Shown here: piece by piece, positions 62,300 to 64,000 of the stretch
Layout: each line of letters begins with the position of its first letter
How positions within the stretch are numbered: position 1 is the first letter of the stretch
DNA from: Combretum micranthum
Lineage: Eukaryota > Streptophyta > Magnoliopsida > Myrtales > Combretaceae
DNA: 64,000 nt
Reading direction: 5' to 3'
NCBI GenBank assembly: GCA_024138025.1
Contig: JAMXBD010000686.1
Location: 558,001-622,000, forward strand
Translations under genes and position numbers: made by a program
The notes under the pieces: generated by a model
What the model was told of the DNA's origin: nothing
The model's input: the letters and a program-made list of their open reading frames with translations, nothing else
The model's database searches: none

Positions 62300-64000
62300 G
62301 AGTAATCCTTCAAGTCTTATTGTCGTCATTTAGTCCTACTCCAGTCATAGTTGCGCTAGTGCATCAACGGTTGCTAGGCCACACCGGGACCTATGCTCGT
62401 CCAGCTGCTACCCCATAATGCTAAAAGCTTACTTAATTGCTACAGTTAAAGTCGATGCAGCCAATACTTGTTTGGCATTCGAGATAGTATTAGAAATGTC
62501 TCCTTATGGCATTTCCATCATCGGGGATGTCAAAGTTATATGTGCCTACTATGTTACCAAACTTGAAAGTCGTGTTCAAGTAGTTTTTGATCTCTGAATT
62601 TGATCCACTTTCGCCAATACCATAGTGCTTTTTGAACTACTAGTACCACCACTTCAGGTTTTTCTACGATGGTAAATCCTGAAGCAATAATAGAAATTGT
62701 TGGATTGGTAGGTATTTGTCTATCGTATGTGGTATTAAATTGGGAATACAAGTTCAACAACATATTAGTTGTCTCTTTGACGACATTACTTACAAAAATT
62801 ACATAAATGTCTTAAGTGTTTGACATATTGTCCACATGTTCGTAATAATAATCCAGGACTTTCCAAAGTCCCTCCGCTTTATTGCATGGGTCTAATAACC
62901 ATGCTACGTTGTATATCATAGGAATTTCTCTATAATACTTCAACCACTTGCAAATCATATCATTAACACATGTTTGCAAAAAGGGATAAGATCTTACTTG
63001 TTGGAGTGTCCCGATGATGTTGCAAGCCTCTAGTAAAAAATGATGTATACTTAGGTTGTACACCCGAGAGAAAACATTTGTGCAGTTATAGAAGACCTTC
63101 AACAGTTCCAATAAGTTATTGCAGATATTCTAGTCATTGGGATGCAGATGTATAACGACAAAGCTGCAAAGCAGTTCCCTGTTTGGTATTGTGCAAGTGA
63201 GAAGCTTGTACATTGAATTCTATAATGTTGCACATCTTTTTTCAATTTTTTCGGCTTTTGATCACACCACACCATTTCCTTTATTCTCTATTAATTGATG
63301 GATGGTCCATAATATAGTCAACCACAACTTTTATTGAAGACGTGCAGATTTTTAAAGACTTCATTCCATCCTTCATACACAAATTTAAGATATAACATAC
63401 ACGTCTTATATGAAAAAATGTCCCTGCCCCCCTTCCCCAAGTGTTGTTTGACATAACGATTGTAGGTCAGAAATAATGATTGTATTTAATCCAAACTTAT
63501 TGAGAAATTTTTTTTTGGGTCAAATATATTCATCAAGAATTTCTTGTGTCGTTGCATATATGTTTTGTGTCGTATGGGCTCCATCTATTTTATGTAATAA
63601 AATAAATCTTTTTTGCATTACCCAGTGTCGATCTATCCAATGAGATGTAATACTCATGTAAGAACTTTCACCCCATCTATCAGTTCAAATGTGAAAACAA
63701 ATGAAGACATAAGTATTGAGATTAGAGAACATAGCTTGTAGCTGCATCTTACCCCTTCGGTACATTTTTAAACAATACCATTTCATTGTTGAAGCACTCC
63801 ACTCAGGAGCTTGTGGCTATAGAGTTTCTTGATGGTAGTATACACGATTTGAATTTTCACTGGCATTGAAACCATGATGTAACCCACCAATCATTTGCAC
63901 CAGAGCATCATGATATGGTTCATCCTCGAATTGCCACAGCTTTGCTTCTTTCTTTGAACCAGACCGTGATATTTACTGCCGTGATGAATCCATTCCATAC
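62300..64000 (-). pseudogene. hAT transposase (Ac-like), degenerate, 5' end outside window
   Basis: Read on the minus strand from the right edge: RWGESSYMSITSHWIDRHWV (about 63685-63615), the start of the RNase H-like catalytic core, then TTQNIYATTQEILDEY. HIRRVCYILNLCMKDGM (about 63420-63370) is the counterpart of the conserved His/Cys AHILNL-x-VQDG segment. An open 99-codon stretch (63111-62812) includes LLLEACNIIGT, VNDMICKWLKYYREIPMIYN and LLDPCNKAEGLWKVLDYYYE, which is characteristic of hAT proteins. The C-terminal dimerisation region survives in scraps such as ILSRMPNKYWL (about 62500) and QLDEHRSRCGLATVDAL (about 62400-62350). Stops and shifts are frequent throughout. The N-terminal BED zinc finger would lie beyond the window. 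Intact hAT transposase performs cut-and-paste transposition. Confidence 0.82.

Larger units (their letters stand above)
61787..64000 (-). mobile_element. hAT-family DNA transposon remnant, runs off the right edge
   Basis: The transposase is listed separately. Beyond its C-terminus the left part has no coding content. At 61795-61880 it is rich in GGTTC/GAACC motifs (GAACCACAACCGTTGGTTCA and further GAACCG), a pattern common in the subterminal regions of plant hAT elements. A possible outer terminus is CAGTTTAGG at 61787, because hAT ends often begin CAG. The 8-bp target duplication cannot be tested, since the other end lies outside the window. Confidence 0.6.

Overview
This is a stretch of AT-rich nuclear DNA from a flowering plant. 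It is most likely a eudicot, but the species cannot be named from the sequence. It holds two plant protein-coding genes, a 12-exon ATP-citrate lyase alpha-subunit gene and an intronless F-box/kelch gene, set among layered transposable elements. All elements are degenerate or reduced to solo LTRs. I found no bacterial features, rRNA or CRISPR array.

Layout from left to right. 1-5516 is non-coding AT-rich DNA with microsatellites and a possible old LTR scrap. 5522-11229 is a Ty1/copia element on the minus strand with both LTRs, a 5-bp target duplication (ATTGT) and broken gag and pol. 13268-14448 (minus) is an F-box/kelch gene that is intact except for one missing base near 14180. 15929-19184 is a 3.3-kb solo LTR. 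20850-22640 (minus) is the 3' end of a LINE. 25754-32974 is a second solo LTR of the same family, split by a third, inverted solo LTR at 27467-30975; both keep perfect 5-bp target duplications.

From about 34990 to 51085 lie the remains of one large Mutator-like element (MULE). They comprise a subterminal array of GCGATAC/GTATCGC repeats, a transposase split by a 4.6-kb inverted solo LTR (37063-41660), and, directly downstream on the same strand, a second gene encoding a plant mobile domain (PMD) protein. The PMD end of the element is itself split by a fourth copy of the first LTR family (46648-50328).

53963-57488 (minus) is the ATP-citrate lyase alpha gene. Every exon can be traced, and the exons join in frame to exactly 423 codons. 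61787-64000 (minus) is a decayed hAT transposon that runs off the right edge.

The two cellular genes have no evident functional link. ACLA makes half of the cytosolic enzyme that supplies acetyl-CoA for lipid and isoprenoid synthesis; the F-box/kelch protein would be a substrate receptor of an SCF ubiquitin ligase. The most unusual objects are the MULE carrying a PMD gene with its repeat array, and the five solo LTRs, four of them from one family, which record repeated insertion and LTR-LTR recombination at one locus.
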